The translations under genes and the position numbers were made by a program. This document shows positions 47,995 to 61,500 of a stretch of 64,000 bases of DNA, piece by piece. Numbering within the stretch: position 1 is the first letter of the stretch; each line of letters opens with the position of its first letter. A model generated the notes under the pieces. That model was not told where the DNA came from and did not search any database. It worked only from the letters and a program-made list of their open reading frames with translations. The DNA is taken from the NCBI GenBank assembly GCA_026545225.1, contig CM048852.1:61515146-61579145 (forward strand). Direction: 5' to 3'. This DNA is from Cornus controversa. Its lineage: Eukaryota; Streptophyta; Magnoliopsida; Cornales; Cornaceae.

Positions 47995-50870
47995 AACCAG
48001 TTCTCAACCTTCGGTATCCATATATGACGCCTTTGCTCATCTATGTGAACACCAAGTGGATTTCAATCACACACTTTTAGAATTTGCATTCTTTTACGGA
48101 ATTCCTTGTTGCTGCAGAATTGGTTGCTGGGTTGGTTTTGTGCAGTGTTCTTTCCCTTCGTTTTCTAAGGATTAAATAGATTTCCCTGGTTGCTCAGTAA
48201 TTACATGGATACAGTATAGGCATACTGGGGCTTGCATGCTTATATGGTTTGTTGGAATTTAGCTTGAGGTATGTGTCCTTTGACAATCCTCTCCTGTACA
48301 TTTCAGATTCATGTATGATTCTCCAATCAATATGCAGTGCTTATTCTTTTCGTATTAAATCACTTCAATACTCATCTCTAATCAGTACAGGTTTGATCCT
48401 GGAATTCTTTTATGCCGTTCTCTCTCCGGTTAAATTGTAGATTTTTTTATTTTTTTGTGTGAAATATCATGCACGTGCAGCACGTGTGATGAATCTTGAA
48501 ATTAAAATCATGTTGTACTGTTATTGATGGAAACGGGCCAACTTTCGTGTCAATATCATGCACAGAAACCTTTTTTTTTTCCGTTGTTCACAGGGCATGC
48601 GTGAGTTTGGTTTTACATAAAAATTTATATATATATTTTTTGATAAGTACATAAAAATTTATATATATTACAACTCTAGCTGTTCATATTAAAATGATAA
48701 AAAGGTGAAGCTTAAAAAATGATTCAAACATAAGAATTGATGGTAGAATTAAAAAGAACATAAAATATGGGCATAATTTTGAGATCTTTGAGTAAATACT
48801 AGGACGAAGAATTCCTCCAAAGTGAAGCGTTGCATAAATGGTGCTTCAAAAATGGAAAAAGTGGTGCATTAGATACAGTGAAAAGTAACAGTTACCCTCA
48901 CTGTTCTTGACGAACATAGTAAAGAAGCTAAATCATGAGTTTATGCTTGGAATAAAACATGTCAATAAAATACTAAATATCGACTATTATAATGGCATAT
49001 ATAAATATACTTGTTTTTGTGTGTAGAAATGGAGTAGGCATATCAATTGATAAGAATTTTTAAAAAGTAGCTGTAACTATTACTATAAAAGGGTATGAGA
49101 TGATATTAATTAAACTTGTATTGCAAGAAAATATAATTACTGTAATTAGTGTTCATGTAACCCTGGTAGGATTGACAAACACATTAAAGCACAATGTTGA
49201 AGCATATTGAATAATAATTCATGAACATGTTACATGGACTCTTCAAAAGTAAGGGAAGTATTTGTGTCAGACATGGATATGTGTTTGACTCTCTTGGTTG
49301 GACATGCACTTTAAAAAACACATCTAATAATTTAATTTTATTATATTGCTTCAAAACAAGTGAAATGACTATAAAATAAAAAGACATTACTAAACCCTAA
49401 ATATAAAATAAAAATACTACTAAATAATATGCATATTTAGAAGTGTCCACATGTCCTTCTATTTAGGAACTAGACACACATGATGCATAGATACATTCCC
49501 ATACCCGACACACGTACTCGAATCCATGTAACATAGTTCATGAATACCCAAATGAGAGGTTATTATAAAAAGATAGAACAAAATGGCAATATATGAGGTT
49601 TAACTGATATAATGAAATCCATATCTTCCACAATGCTACCTTGGGCATAAAAAATTATAGTCAAACCAATATGGAATTTAATTAAAGTTATGGCCTTACC
49701 AAAAAAAAAGGGAAAATATGATTCATGTTACTAACTTTGAATAGTTGGGACAAGACCTTATTGAGTTGAGTGGAGAATATGTATGAATGCTAAAATTACA
49801 AATAGTCAAATAATTAGTTTGAATTGAAATTGAAAAAAAAAGGGAGTATTTATGTTATCATACAGCGGTGTATGAAATGAAGCTCTGCTATTTTAATAAT
49901 AAATTTATTTCTTCAATTAGTTGATAAGCAAGATAATGGTATTGCCTTAATGGTTTAAATCAAATAGCAAATTACCAACAAAAAAAAGTATAAACTAATA
50001 TAGAATTTTTTTTTGATAAGTTATAAACTAGTATATAGAATAACAATTCCTTATACAAACATTACCCTGTTTACTCATTACCTTGTGTGTGTTGGGGATG
50101 TTAATGTATTGAAGTTGAGAGGTGAAAGTGTTGTTGATATGGTCTAGAATGCTAACTTATTGTGAAGAAACACCGTATTTTATGAGGATTCTTACAGATC
50201 AAAATCAATAGCAGAGGTTTTAATTACGGAAATATCAAGATTTAATTGGATTAGAATATGAGGACATTTGAGAGAGGTCTAAAACTAGTTTGACTGTTGA
50301 GAAAGCAATGCTGGAAATTTGGAACATAATGGAGAATTATCTGCAGTTTTTAATCCTCAGATCAGAGGGTTTATTTATATTTTGGTGTTGTTAGTGGATA
50401 ATTGGATGTAGTCTCTCACCTTGGGAGTAATTTGAGTTTTGTATTGATAGGGAGGTCTGAAATCTATCTGATCTTAAATATCTTATTCTTGGACCCTCAC
50501 CCGGTTCAGTTTGGGTAGGGTGGTTGTCTTCTTGTATGTGTTGATTTTTACCAATTCAGTGCATACCGTAATGGCCTTGGTGATGGCGTGCAATATTTGT
50601 TATATATTCTGGGAATTTGGTCATAATTTAATCATATTTCTGTTTTTCAATGGTTGCTAAAAAATTGGATGCAAGTCTCATGTTGGGACTAATTTGAGTT
50701 TGTGTAATAATAACAATTTGAGTTTGTGTAATAATAACAATTTGAGTTTGTATTACGGATTCATATATGTGCTGTTTTTTAAGGATTCATTGCATAACAC
50801 GAAAGGTCAAATATGTATTGCTGGTCTTTCCACCACGATATTGATACTAATACTAATCCTAATCCTACAT
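47995..50870. other. 3' flank and intergenic DNA
   Basis: No gene. A short threefold tandem repeat of TTTGTGTAATAATAACAATT lies at about 50698-50750. A region at about 49250-49530 has words also seen in the hAT-like MITE family (AGAAGTGTCC), but no ends could be set. Confidence 0.55.
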
Positions 50871-50876
50871 TTGGTA

Positions 50877-51391
50877 TACAGGAATGGGATGAAATGGAAA
50901 TGCAAGTAGAAATAGAATGAGAATAGGAATGGGAATGGAATGAAATGGTCATTCTCATTTTACTATTTGGTTGTAAATATAAAATAATGTAGGAATGAAA
51001 TGATCATAACAATTTTAGTGTTTAGTTAGACCAATTTAAAATTAAATTATTCAAAATGTCCCTTTCAGTGACAAATAAATTAAACTAACAAAATAAAATT
51101 ATTTTATAATTTTTCTTTTAAAAAATAGTGGTGGTGGTGGAAGGCGGTGATAGTGGTGGTGGTGGAAAGCAATGGTGGAGGAGGTGGCAGTGATTGCAAT
51201 AGTGGTTTTTGAACTTGAAATGTGAGATTTTTTTGAAATGTAATTTTTTTTTTTTTTAATTTAGTTAGGGAATGGAATGAAATGATCCATTCGAAATGAA
51301 TTTTAACTCTTTTATTCTAATTTCTATGTCATTTCCACTTTAATTTTCATACTAATCAAGAATGGATCAAATGGGCATTCCATTGCCTGTA
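50877..51391. mobile_element. Candidate MITE, 515 bp
   Basis: The left end is TACAGGAATGGGATG and the reverse complement of the right end is TACAGGCAATGGAATG, matching apart from small indels. The inner arms repeat GGAATGGAATGAAATGA on one strand and its counterpart on the other. The middle holds a GGT-rich run (51129-51175). No target duplication was fixed, so the superfamily is unknown. Confidence 0.5.
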
Positions 51392-52549
51392 AATAAACTC
51401 AACTCTATTATATTAATTTATATAAAATGGCTGTTATCAAACCTGAACATTCTCATTGACGTAGTTCTTACAACGTAACACTCTTTTATTTTATGATCCA
51501 TTTATAAAATTTGAAACTGCAAACAGGAGCCACCAAAAGTGAATGATTGAAGTTTCAAGTTTCTATGAGCAAAATGTGATGCGAAGGATAATTGAGGATT
51601 CAAGTACGTAGAAGGATAAAGTGGCATGTGAATTAGTTATAGAGAAAAAAAAACACTCAAAATAGTGAAAATTATTTCAAAATGCAAAACAATGAAACTG
51701 AGTAAAAAAGAGTCACAATAATGATTAACGGATGAACCTAATAAGAAGTATGTATGGTTTACCATCAAATGTCAGAATTAGAATCCTATCCTATAGATCA
51801 CTCATATCGAGCATGGACTAACAAACAGAGTTGACCTCACCCTTCCCTGTGCAAGAGAGGATCCAGAGTTAGATTAGATTCCAGATCATCATTATCATCA
51901 TTCGTCTTAATCTCATATAAATAAATGTAGTGGGTCAAATGAATTCTCACTAATTTGAACCAACCTCTTTTTTCCATGCGACCTTGAGTAGCAGCAACAA
52001 GAGAGTCGAGAATTCAAGTAGTTGTAAAACGACTGAAGAGGAATATAAATTCATTGTAGCACAACTGAGAATTCCAGATGTCATAGTAAATACAAATTAT
52101 GAAGCAAAAATCCCATCACTTAGAAACTAGAATGGGGCATTCTAAAAAATACAGGCTTTACTATATTTCGTGGCATGTGAATTGTGATCGTTTCTATGTT
52201 AAAATGGCTGCATTATAGTTAATAGATAGCTACATGAAAGTCCTTTCCAATTCAAGGGTGTCACTGTCACATCCAAAATCTGTTCCAGTATTATAACTGA
52301 TACAACCAAAAGCATCCTCCTGGTGCCACTAAAGCGATCAATTCAATTTAATCACAAACGGCAGGGTTTGGTTTACCATACCATAATACAAGTTCGTTCT
52401 ATTACAGTATTGCTACTAATAAGATTATGAGGCCAAAAATACATCATGAGGGAAGAAGGTCAATGCTAAGGAAAAGGAAAATGGCAAAGTGATCAGCAAT
52501 GCATAGTGAAACCAGGACCAAGTGATTGATGGTAAACAGTAGTAGTATA
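51392..52549. other. Intergenic DNA and 3' flank of the DONSON gene
   Basis: No gene seen. The last 100 bases before 52550 are the probable 3' UTR of the minus-strand DONSON gene. Confidence 0.55.
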
Positions 52550-55500
52550 TCAAACAGGTGAAAGAGAAGCTGTATAAGAACCATTGCAGTACTTCAAGCC
52601 TTTTAAATAGGCAGAACGCAAGTGAGGAGAATGAATGGCATTTCGGATGCCAAAAGCATGATTGCTTCCTTGGAAGCCTTCTACTTCTACTGCTGTCGCT
52701 TGAGGATTGGATTTCTGGCCAACATTTTCAAGACCAATATTCAAGCCAATTGAGGTGGCTTCCGTCACAAAACTGCATATTGCACCCCAAAAAATGATAA
52801 TAAACAGAAATGAGTCAACACGAAACAATGCCAAGCACTTCAACAAAATAATTATTATATGTAATAATATATATCGGCACTTTCTCCAGTGGAACCCTCT
52901 TTTTTCCCCCCTTTTGTGAGTTTGTTGATGGAGATGGTGCACGGGCTCTTGGGAAATATTATACACGGATCTAGATTTATGGGGTGTTTAGATTCTCTCC
53001 ATTACTTTTTCTTTTCAAGTATCTCCAAGCCTCCATCCAATAATCAAAAACATGCCATATCATCATTTATATACCTACCCGCTGTGTTTGGTTTTATACA
53101 GAATTTAATCTTAAACAAAGATGATGCATGTGGCGATCACATTTAGGCTTGGAGATTCGTGTAGAGAAAATATTGGAGAGGATCCATGTCCTAGATTATG
53201 ACATCCCAACTTACCTACCCATGAAACTAATGACATCTTGTGCCAAGACTTAAACCAATATGTTGAGACCATGAACTTCATTTCATCCTTGATCTCAGTC
53301 AATTATCATTCGATAACAACGTACGTTGGGAGGGTGCTTGGATTGTAAACTGTTTTAAAGGAATAATGACAGAATTTTATAGAAGAAACCAGTATAACAA
53401 TTCTTTTTACCCGCCATTGTGACACTTTAAAGTATGTCACTGCAATAAAACCCTCAAGACAACACATAAGTTCTGAAAAAAGTGGAATTTTGTTATAACG
53501 TAGTGTTACTTTATGACTTGAGTATTGCCACCCTGGACGGTTCATTCTACTTCTTCCTTTCTCTCTCAGGAATCAATATAATTTTCTTTTCAAAAGAAAA
53601 CAATGCAATAATTCCAAACAAAAGAAAAACAAAGGAGCTGTAAAACTGTACAAAGACAATGATTTCAGTTATCGCACAAAAATTGGTTGCAAAATAACCC
53701 AACTGCCAAGAATTATTCAGTCAAGGCAAGAGAATTTCACACCTTGCTTCAAAGCTTGTTGCCTTAGAGCCCATGGCTTCGCACACGCTACAGATTATCC
53801 ATGGTGGAAGATATGCATCCTTGATTTCAACGCTATAGCAGAAATCAGCAGAGGAATCTTGATTAAATTCCTCTTTTGCATCAAATTCTTTTAGAGGGAA
53901 AGAAATATGATCAGCTTTCCTCACTTGCTTGCATCTAACCTATAAAACAATGTGCACATAATTTTATCAGTTGGATTAATTTCTTCTTTTTTTTTCATAA
54001 GAATTGTAAGGGTAAAAAAGAAGAACGAAAAACAATAACTGATCAGTCTAACTTCAAAATTAAAAAAATTAATGTAAAATAAAAAAGTAATCCTTTCTGC
54101 AGTATACAGTAAAACAAGAAACAGTTATGAACTCGTCTAGCGAAGGTTGGTGTGTAGCATGGCCGTGGCCAGTTATGAAATTTCTATACAAACATAGAGT
54201 CAATGTAATTGTTGAGTGATATTGTAGAATAAACTCGTCTCATTTAGCCAAGGTCCACATGCTGCATGACCATGGCCGATTATAAAATTTCTATACAACT
54301 ATAGAGTCAAAGTAATTGCTGAGTGATATTACAGAAGGATAAACAGTTGCCAATTTATGAGGATGGGGAAAAAGAAATTGAAATGTCTGTTTAACAAAGT
54401 CATATACTAAACCAAACCCACCTCTGGAGCAGAAAGAGCAGCATTTTGAAATGGCACAGGCGAATATAGTACAGGGACATCCCCACCACTCAACGAGGTT
54501 AAGAAAAATCTGGAGAAACAAAAAGAAAATTGAATTCCTGTGACAAGAATAAATAGGCCAGAATTCTTTGATACCAGCAGAATTCTGCACGATTGTAATC
54601 AAGATCTAACTTTCCCCTCTTTGGTAAATAAGATGAAAAATAAACTAAGCTATTAGAAGGAATATGAGTTTTTCTTCATACGTCTTAGCTATGTGCTCAC
54701 CTATAATTTAACAGAAAATCATATAACCCATGTACATTCTCATTTCCACAGAATGCCAGCAAAGATTGTGGGCTGTTATCCACATCAGACATGGAACCTA
54801 GGCACCGAATCTGCATTAGTTTCAATAGAATACATCAATTAATAAGAAAGAACTTTAACAGTAACCTAATAAGTCGAGGTCCATGGAATGATATTATTAA
54901 AATATGCAAGAACACTCCAGGCAGCATATGAGGCATCCAAGAAGTTGTTTTGTGTGATTCATAAGCCTCCCACTTGGGAAATCTTATTTGTTAAAATAGA
55001 GACCAATATCACTTTATATGTGAAATACTTCAAGACTGCCTTTTTATATAAAGTCAAACTGAGAAAGCAATTAGACCAAGAAAGTCCTTCAGTAAGATTA
55101 TCCAATGACTGGTTTGATTTCAAACAAGGGCTTCTCATGATCAAATACAGGCCCAAGTTCAGCCGGTCCAAATGATGACGACCTATAAAAATAATAATAA
55201 GCAGAGAGATCAAACCTGGCCCAGATTCTGTTTCTCAATCTCTGAAAGCTCAACCAGGTCTTCTTTAGTAACTAGCTCCACTTTAGATTGGCAAAGAGGC
55301 ATAGAGAAACAAATATCCTAGAAACGCAATTTAAAACCCACAAAAACAAATTACAAAAAGTAAGACCCAACGCAGTATTTTCAGACACTAAAAATGTTCA
55401 TAACATCAAGAGTAACAAATACAAAAGGATGCAAAGTGAATCATAATCTAGTACAAAAATTGCACTTTCAAATTTGTAATTAGTAGACATTGAAAAATTT

Positions 55501-58500
55501 TCATAACACGTTGAAGCATAACCATTTAATGCTAATAGATCTAAATAGGACATCTCGATCTATAACAATCCTATAAATATATGTACAATCACATTTACGC
55601 AAATTGAAAATGACTGAAAATATCTGTTGAAGATCAAGTATCAAACGCAATAAACAACTATTATTTGGTATTTGATGGTTAAATAAGGAAAAACAGAGTG
55701 CATGAAGCTTTGGGAGGAGAAAAGAACTGCTATATGGAGATTAAGTGGCTGTGAAAGTAACTATGTTGGACAAGCTAATAAAAAAGAACCAACAGAGTTT
55801 ATTGGGTTTTGGATATTGCTTAAACAAGAAAATGTTGTCTCAACCAAGTTGTGACAGTGTCACGCGACACCTAATGACTAATGAGACAGCATTGTCTCAA
55901 CTAAAATGAGAAAGCCTTCTCCAGAAACAGGGTGAGAAAAAAATATCACCAATAATTTCTTATACTGCATCACATGTTCGTCTCAAATCAGCCTGAGTTA
56001 TGCCATTGGACAAGACTTCAGACCATGGTGAGCTCCTATGGCTAAAAATCATGATGAACGATATGACTCAAGCAATCAAATGTAGTGCTCATAACCCAAT
56101 GCAGCATGACCACACAAAGCATATGGAAATGAATCAACATTATATCAGAGAGGAACTTAGTTCTCGCCTTGTATGAACTCCATTTTCTAAACCAGGACTA
56201 TTTCATAGCACAGCAAGACTTTCTAAGCATGGCAACAAATGACACTTTTTGTTAAAGACTTTTTCATAGCATCTTAAGCAAGCTGGAAATGTGTAATATC
56301 TCCAAAATAGCTTGACGATAAGTGTAAAATAGCATTTATTTTACATTATACCAATAATGGCATGTTCACAAATGTAAGCACACATTATGAGCAAGAGAGA
56401 ACCCTTCATCTACCACTTGCTTGCCTTTTTATTCTTTTCTTCATTTTTTTGGTAATCTAACTCACGTGGACCAAACCAGCTCACCACCTTCACTGTTCTT
56501 TTATCGTATCACCATCAATATCAAGCCGAAACTCCAACAACTCTGCTAACTACTAACACTAACTCAATTACCTCCTCCATTCTCTAAAACTATCTTGTTC
56601 ATATCTGCAGTCCAACCAAGAACTTCATTTTCACTTCTCAAAGTTACTCCTAATCCCAGCCAGAACCACCAGCATTTTCTACGTCCACCAAGCAAATAAT
56701 AATGGACGACCAACCAAAATGGGCCTCCAATTTATAGCATGAAATTGATAAATTTGAGTTAATTAAACAGCAGCTAGTATCACTGTTGGCGCCTGTTCCT
56801 TTGACCTCACCAATCTAATCTTCCAAGTTCACAACTATCCAAAACAATATCTCACTTTTCTAAAGAGCTTTCAGTATCAAACTTATTTGCAATGTGAAAA
56901 GAGAGTGGGAGGGGGAGACAAATCAAAGTAAAAAAGTTGCCAGCGCAGCCCAGCACCTTCCAACATGGAAGCAGATATGGCAAGAAAAGCATCAGATGGA
57001 AATTAATTCCTCAAAAGCATTGAATTGGGAAAAAATTTCAAGAAATAAATTATTATTTTGGCCAAAAAAATCATAACATTTCTTGGTTTCAACATCAGCA
57101 TGAACATTCACCACTGAAGCCATGCCTGTATAAAAATTTCCTACCTGCTCACCCTTTCAATCTTTTTCTTACATTTGTTTTCTTTATATCTTGTATTTTC
57201 ACAGCTCACAGCTCTACAGTGAACAAAAACTTGCGTCCATTTAAGAACCAAATTAAGAAAGTAAGGAATCACCATTATGGAAATGGAACAAATAAAATGT
57301 AGATTAACCATTGTTGCTAAAAGAAATTGATATAAGAAATGGTAGATGAAGATCCATGTGCGTAAATGTAGGATAACCAGATCAAATTATAAAAAAAAAA
57401 GTCATCAATGTTCAACCACTTGAAAAGAAGCTTAGGTAAAAAATATGGAGAGAGAAAAAGAAAACATCTTACATGCTCTCTCAACAATGACCTTAAGCCT
57501 CTAGTTGACTGGGATATGTAAGCGTTGCACGAACGTTTAGTTTCCATCAAACCATCAGCGGCAGAGAACATCACCACAAACTGTGCGGTGCAAACTATCA
57601 AAATTTCCAATAAAAATAGCTAATCAATGTAACATTCTTGTTCCTTACTTTAATATGCAAATAGTTCACAAAGACACCCCAAGAATGAGAAAAGTCATAG
57701 GACTCCAAAGATGAAACTCATTATGCACTTATTCCGAGCTTCTCGTGCACCCAACTTGTCATTAGCACGTTAAAGTGCATCCCGAACTATTTACTTATTA
57801 TAAAAATTCAATTTCAGTGTCATTTTCTATTGGCTTGAATTTAAGAGAGATCTATTTCTTTTAATGTTCACAAGTACCGATGTTAAGCTTAACTAGCAAC
57901 TCTGAATATCAGATGTTAGGAACTTATACTGTGATTTAGACAGTTTTTTTTTCACAAGCCGCATAGCAACTCTACCATTGTGATAATGTCATCCAAATTG
58001 AGAATGCAAGTGCATCACATGAGTACTAAGTTTGTAAAGGTATACATATAAATAAAAGAATAGGAAAGACGGACTCTCTGAAGAGATTTTACTTTAGTAG
58101 CAGAGGGTCTTCCCTCATACAGTCCACTAAGTATTTAAGTTTGGTTTGTTGTTCTGCAGCTAAAGGCCTTGATTTATAACTTTATCTTATACAGTGTCAT
58201 TTACTGCACAAGTACAGTGTTTCACTGTAGTATCATCTGGTATAATGTTCCCCATACAGTAATAAGCAAAATCATTTAACAAATAATAAATTTTCATATG
58301 AAATCTTCTAATTCACCAGGAACTAATTCTAAAACCTGCTGCAATCAGTTCTTAAATTTTATGTAGATTTTCAAACATAATCAACTGTTTCTGCAAGTAA
58401 TTGCCATTTCCAAACTTTTAATTTCTCAGTGAAAACATTGATTTGACACTAATAGATACATCTACGATACTTAATTCAGAAGCCACAACATTTTTTATCA

Positions 58501-61500
58501 TAAAGGACATTACGAACCTCAATCTTAAGCATTTAAACACATATTCTAAACATGTTCCTAGACTTGGACATAATATTAGGTAAGCAAGAAGTTAATATTT
58601 TGCTTCCAAATAAATGTTAGAATCAAATAGTATTTATAACAAAAGCAGAATCAAAACTAATGATTATCTTCTCTGCATAGCGTATCTCCAAAGTGGACTA
58701 TTAGTAAATTTTTTGGCTCTTTCCATCACGCTGTCTTGTTTGACTCAAACAGATCTTAAAATGACAAATACATTCCTAGCCTGAAAGGTATATAGAGAAT
58801 TCAAAGCCTTTTAAGAAAATTAAATATATACCACAAGGACCAATCAAACCATATACTTAAGTGTATAGATACAAAAGCCAATTACATAAACACATATTTA
58901 ATAAGATATAATGTGTGTACATTTATGTGAAACCAACGTAAAACCTTAAGTCTATAGATATGACAGCAAGGCAGGCAGATAATGAGTAAAGATCATTACC
59001 ATAAAACATGTTACAGGTATTCTTACGAAGCATGTAGTAAAGACTCCGAAATGAGTCCTCCCATGCCAGTTGTCGTTTGCTCAAGAAATCCATTTGCACT
59101 AAATAAACAGAATATTGTTGGTTATAAAAATGAAGAGGAAGTAAAAAGGCTTTGACATTGTCAAAGGACATAATTTTGGCTCACATACCTCCCTCTGCTG
59201 CAGATAAAGTTAGCGCAGATATGACAGAAGGTGGTAGAGAAGATTGCGGGTAAACCCATGAATATAAAGCCTTAGAATTATGTATTTGGGAAGTGGAAGT
59301 GAGTTCTGATGAGCAGCACATATTATGACCTCCAGAACAACCAAACTGAGACGCTAACTGGGCAATACCATTCTGAGCATCAGATGTGACCAGCCTGTGA
59401 AACCTAAACAATTGCAAACAATAAACTGTCAAAATACAGTAACATCCCCAACAGAGTAAAACCAAGAATAAAGTTTAACCTATGAAGCATGGATATGGAC
59501 ACGATACGATACCGGTATGCAAGGATACGGCAATATATATTTATAAAAACATAGATATGTATAAAAATCAATATATATGTATCCATTGAAAAATTTAAAT
59601 AATAATTGTTTATGTTATGTATATTGTTATTAACATTTCTTTATTAAATATTATGATTAACAATTAAAATAAGAGTTGAGAGTTACAAGTATATTGCATG
59701 GATAAATTTTGGACTTAATCATGATATATATCTCAAGAGTCGATACTTATTTGTGAATAAATTTTAACTTTCTTTAACAATTATACTATGATATTATTGT
59801 TAGAAAAGTTACATTTTAATGTTCAAAACTTGTTAAATACGTGTTCTAAAGGATCGGAGTAGTATCAGCTACGTGATTGAAGTATCTGAGAAGTATTGGA
59901 TACGTGTTAGAAATAAAAAAATATATTCTAAAATTGTGGATACGTTTAGAAAGTATCGGACACGTATCCATGAGTATCCGAAGAGTATCGAAATCCGACA
60001 CGGGTACGATACAGGTATGTCACTCTTGTAGAAGTATATGTGCTTCCTAGGTAACAACCTAACAATTAGCACTCTAAATAGAAAAAGTATCACAAATAAT
60101 ACATGGAGACATATTGAGTCCATAAATAAGGCAACAGGTATAGAAAGTTTTAAGTTCTTGTCACTGATTCATAGAAATTCTTCACTTTACATTTTGCAAT
60201 ATGGAACTGGCATTTTGGCAATAAATAGTGAAAATAACTACAATTACTAAAAAATGAATAAATTTATTTAGCAAAAAAAACTCAGGGGTCGTTGCTTAAA
60301 AAAACTGCCATACTTTGTTCAATGACAGGTACAAGGAAACAATTTCAAGTTTGAAAGCAATCACTTTGTACAAAATAATGCTAAAGGTTATGACCGTTAT
60401 GTATGCTCCAATCTTCTCCACCCACATCAGCACTAGGTAAAGGCCTTTTTTAGCAGCAAGAAGGGGAAATCAAGTCACAAGCAATTAGTGTTGTGCTGTA
60501 TTAGTAAATTTATACTTTAGATTATTTAGCATATGTAAGAATTCTGTCCTCGGCTTTGTTATTGAATTTCAAGAGTTCTATTTGATAGAAATTGTTATTT
60601 TAATAAGCCTTCATATTGTAAAGTTGCTATTTTTTGTTACAGTTTCTAAATTCTAAGAGTCCTAGTATCCTACTTTAAGATGGGTTAACGAATAATTTTC
60701 TTGGCTGGACTCCAGCCTACTACTTGTTTAAAAACATTCTACTTTTCTCAGATTGAATCTAAACCCAGCACTTTTTAACTGATTTTAGCCCTAGCAACAA
60801 AGGAACCAAGGCTGTCCTGCTTTTGTTGTTATTAGAGTAATATGACCCTACACTTCTCGTGCATACTGTATGTTCAACTAAGTTCCATAGTGATTCTCTA
60901 TACAGTATGTTTGAATTTTTTAAAAGACTATAGCGTGACTGAAAAAGGGCTGTTAATAGGCTAACAGAGTCTAGAACCTATAAATGAAAACCTAATTCAC
61001 CGCTGGAATATCAGTGAGTAATAGAGTAGTCATCCAAATCACCATATCCATTTAAACATAAAAACTCTCAGAAGTTTTCAAGCTATTAGTTTAAGCTACA
61101 CATGTTGTCTGCATCAGTAAAATCTAGCACAAGCACGTGAGTTGAAATTGAGATGCATTTTTAAGCATTAATTAGACCCTGAATGGAAAATTTTCTCTAA
61201 GCATGGCAACATATTTAACCAGTAATGAAACAAGAAGAAATATACCAGTAACCTCACCAATTCACTGAGGAAGAGGACACCACCCGCATCGTAGTTTTCA
61301 ATGTAAAATCCAGCGGAGCCTTTCTCTCAGGAATATGGAATTCAGAGCAAAAATTTCCTGACGTTAAATCACCACTTCTTTCAGAAGAATCAGCAGGTAA
61401 TGTGGTAACCTTAAAAGCTTCATGGGCAACAAGTCCTTTAAAAGCTTTGTCCTATAAACAATAATAATTAAAAACATTAGTTTCCTCTTTTAGAAGTTAT

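Noticed and set aside
49250-49530. Third copy of the hAT-like MITE family
   Set aside because: A few shared words (AGAAGTGTCC, GACACAC) but no inverted ends or duplication could be set.
52558-53146. Plus-strand frames opposite the last DONSON exon
   Set aside because: Shadows of the minus-strand coding exon and its intron.
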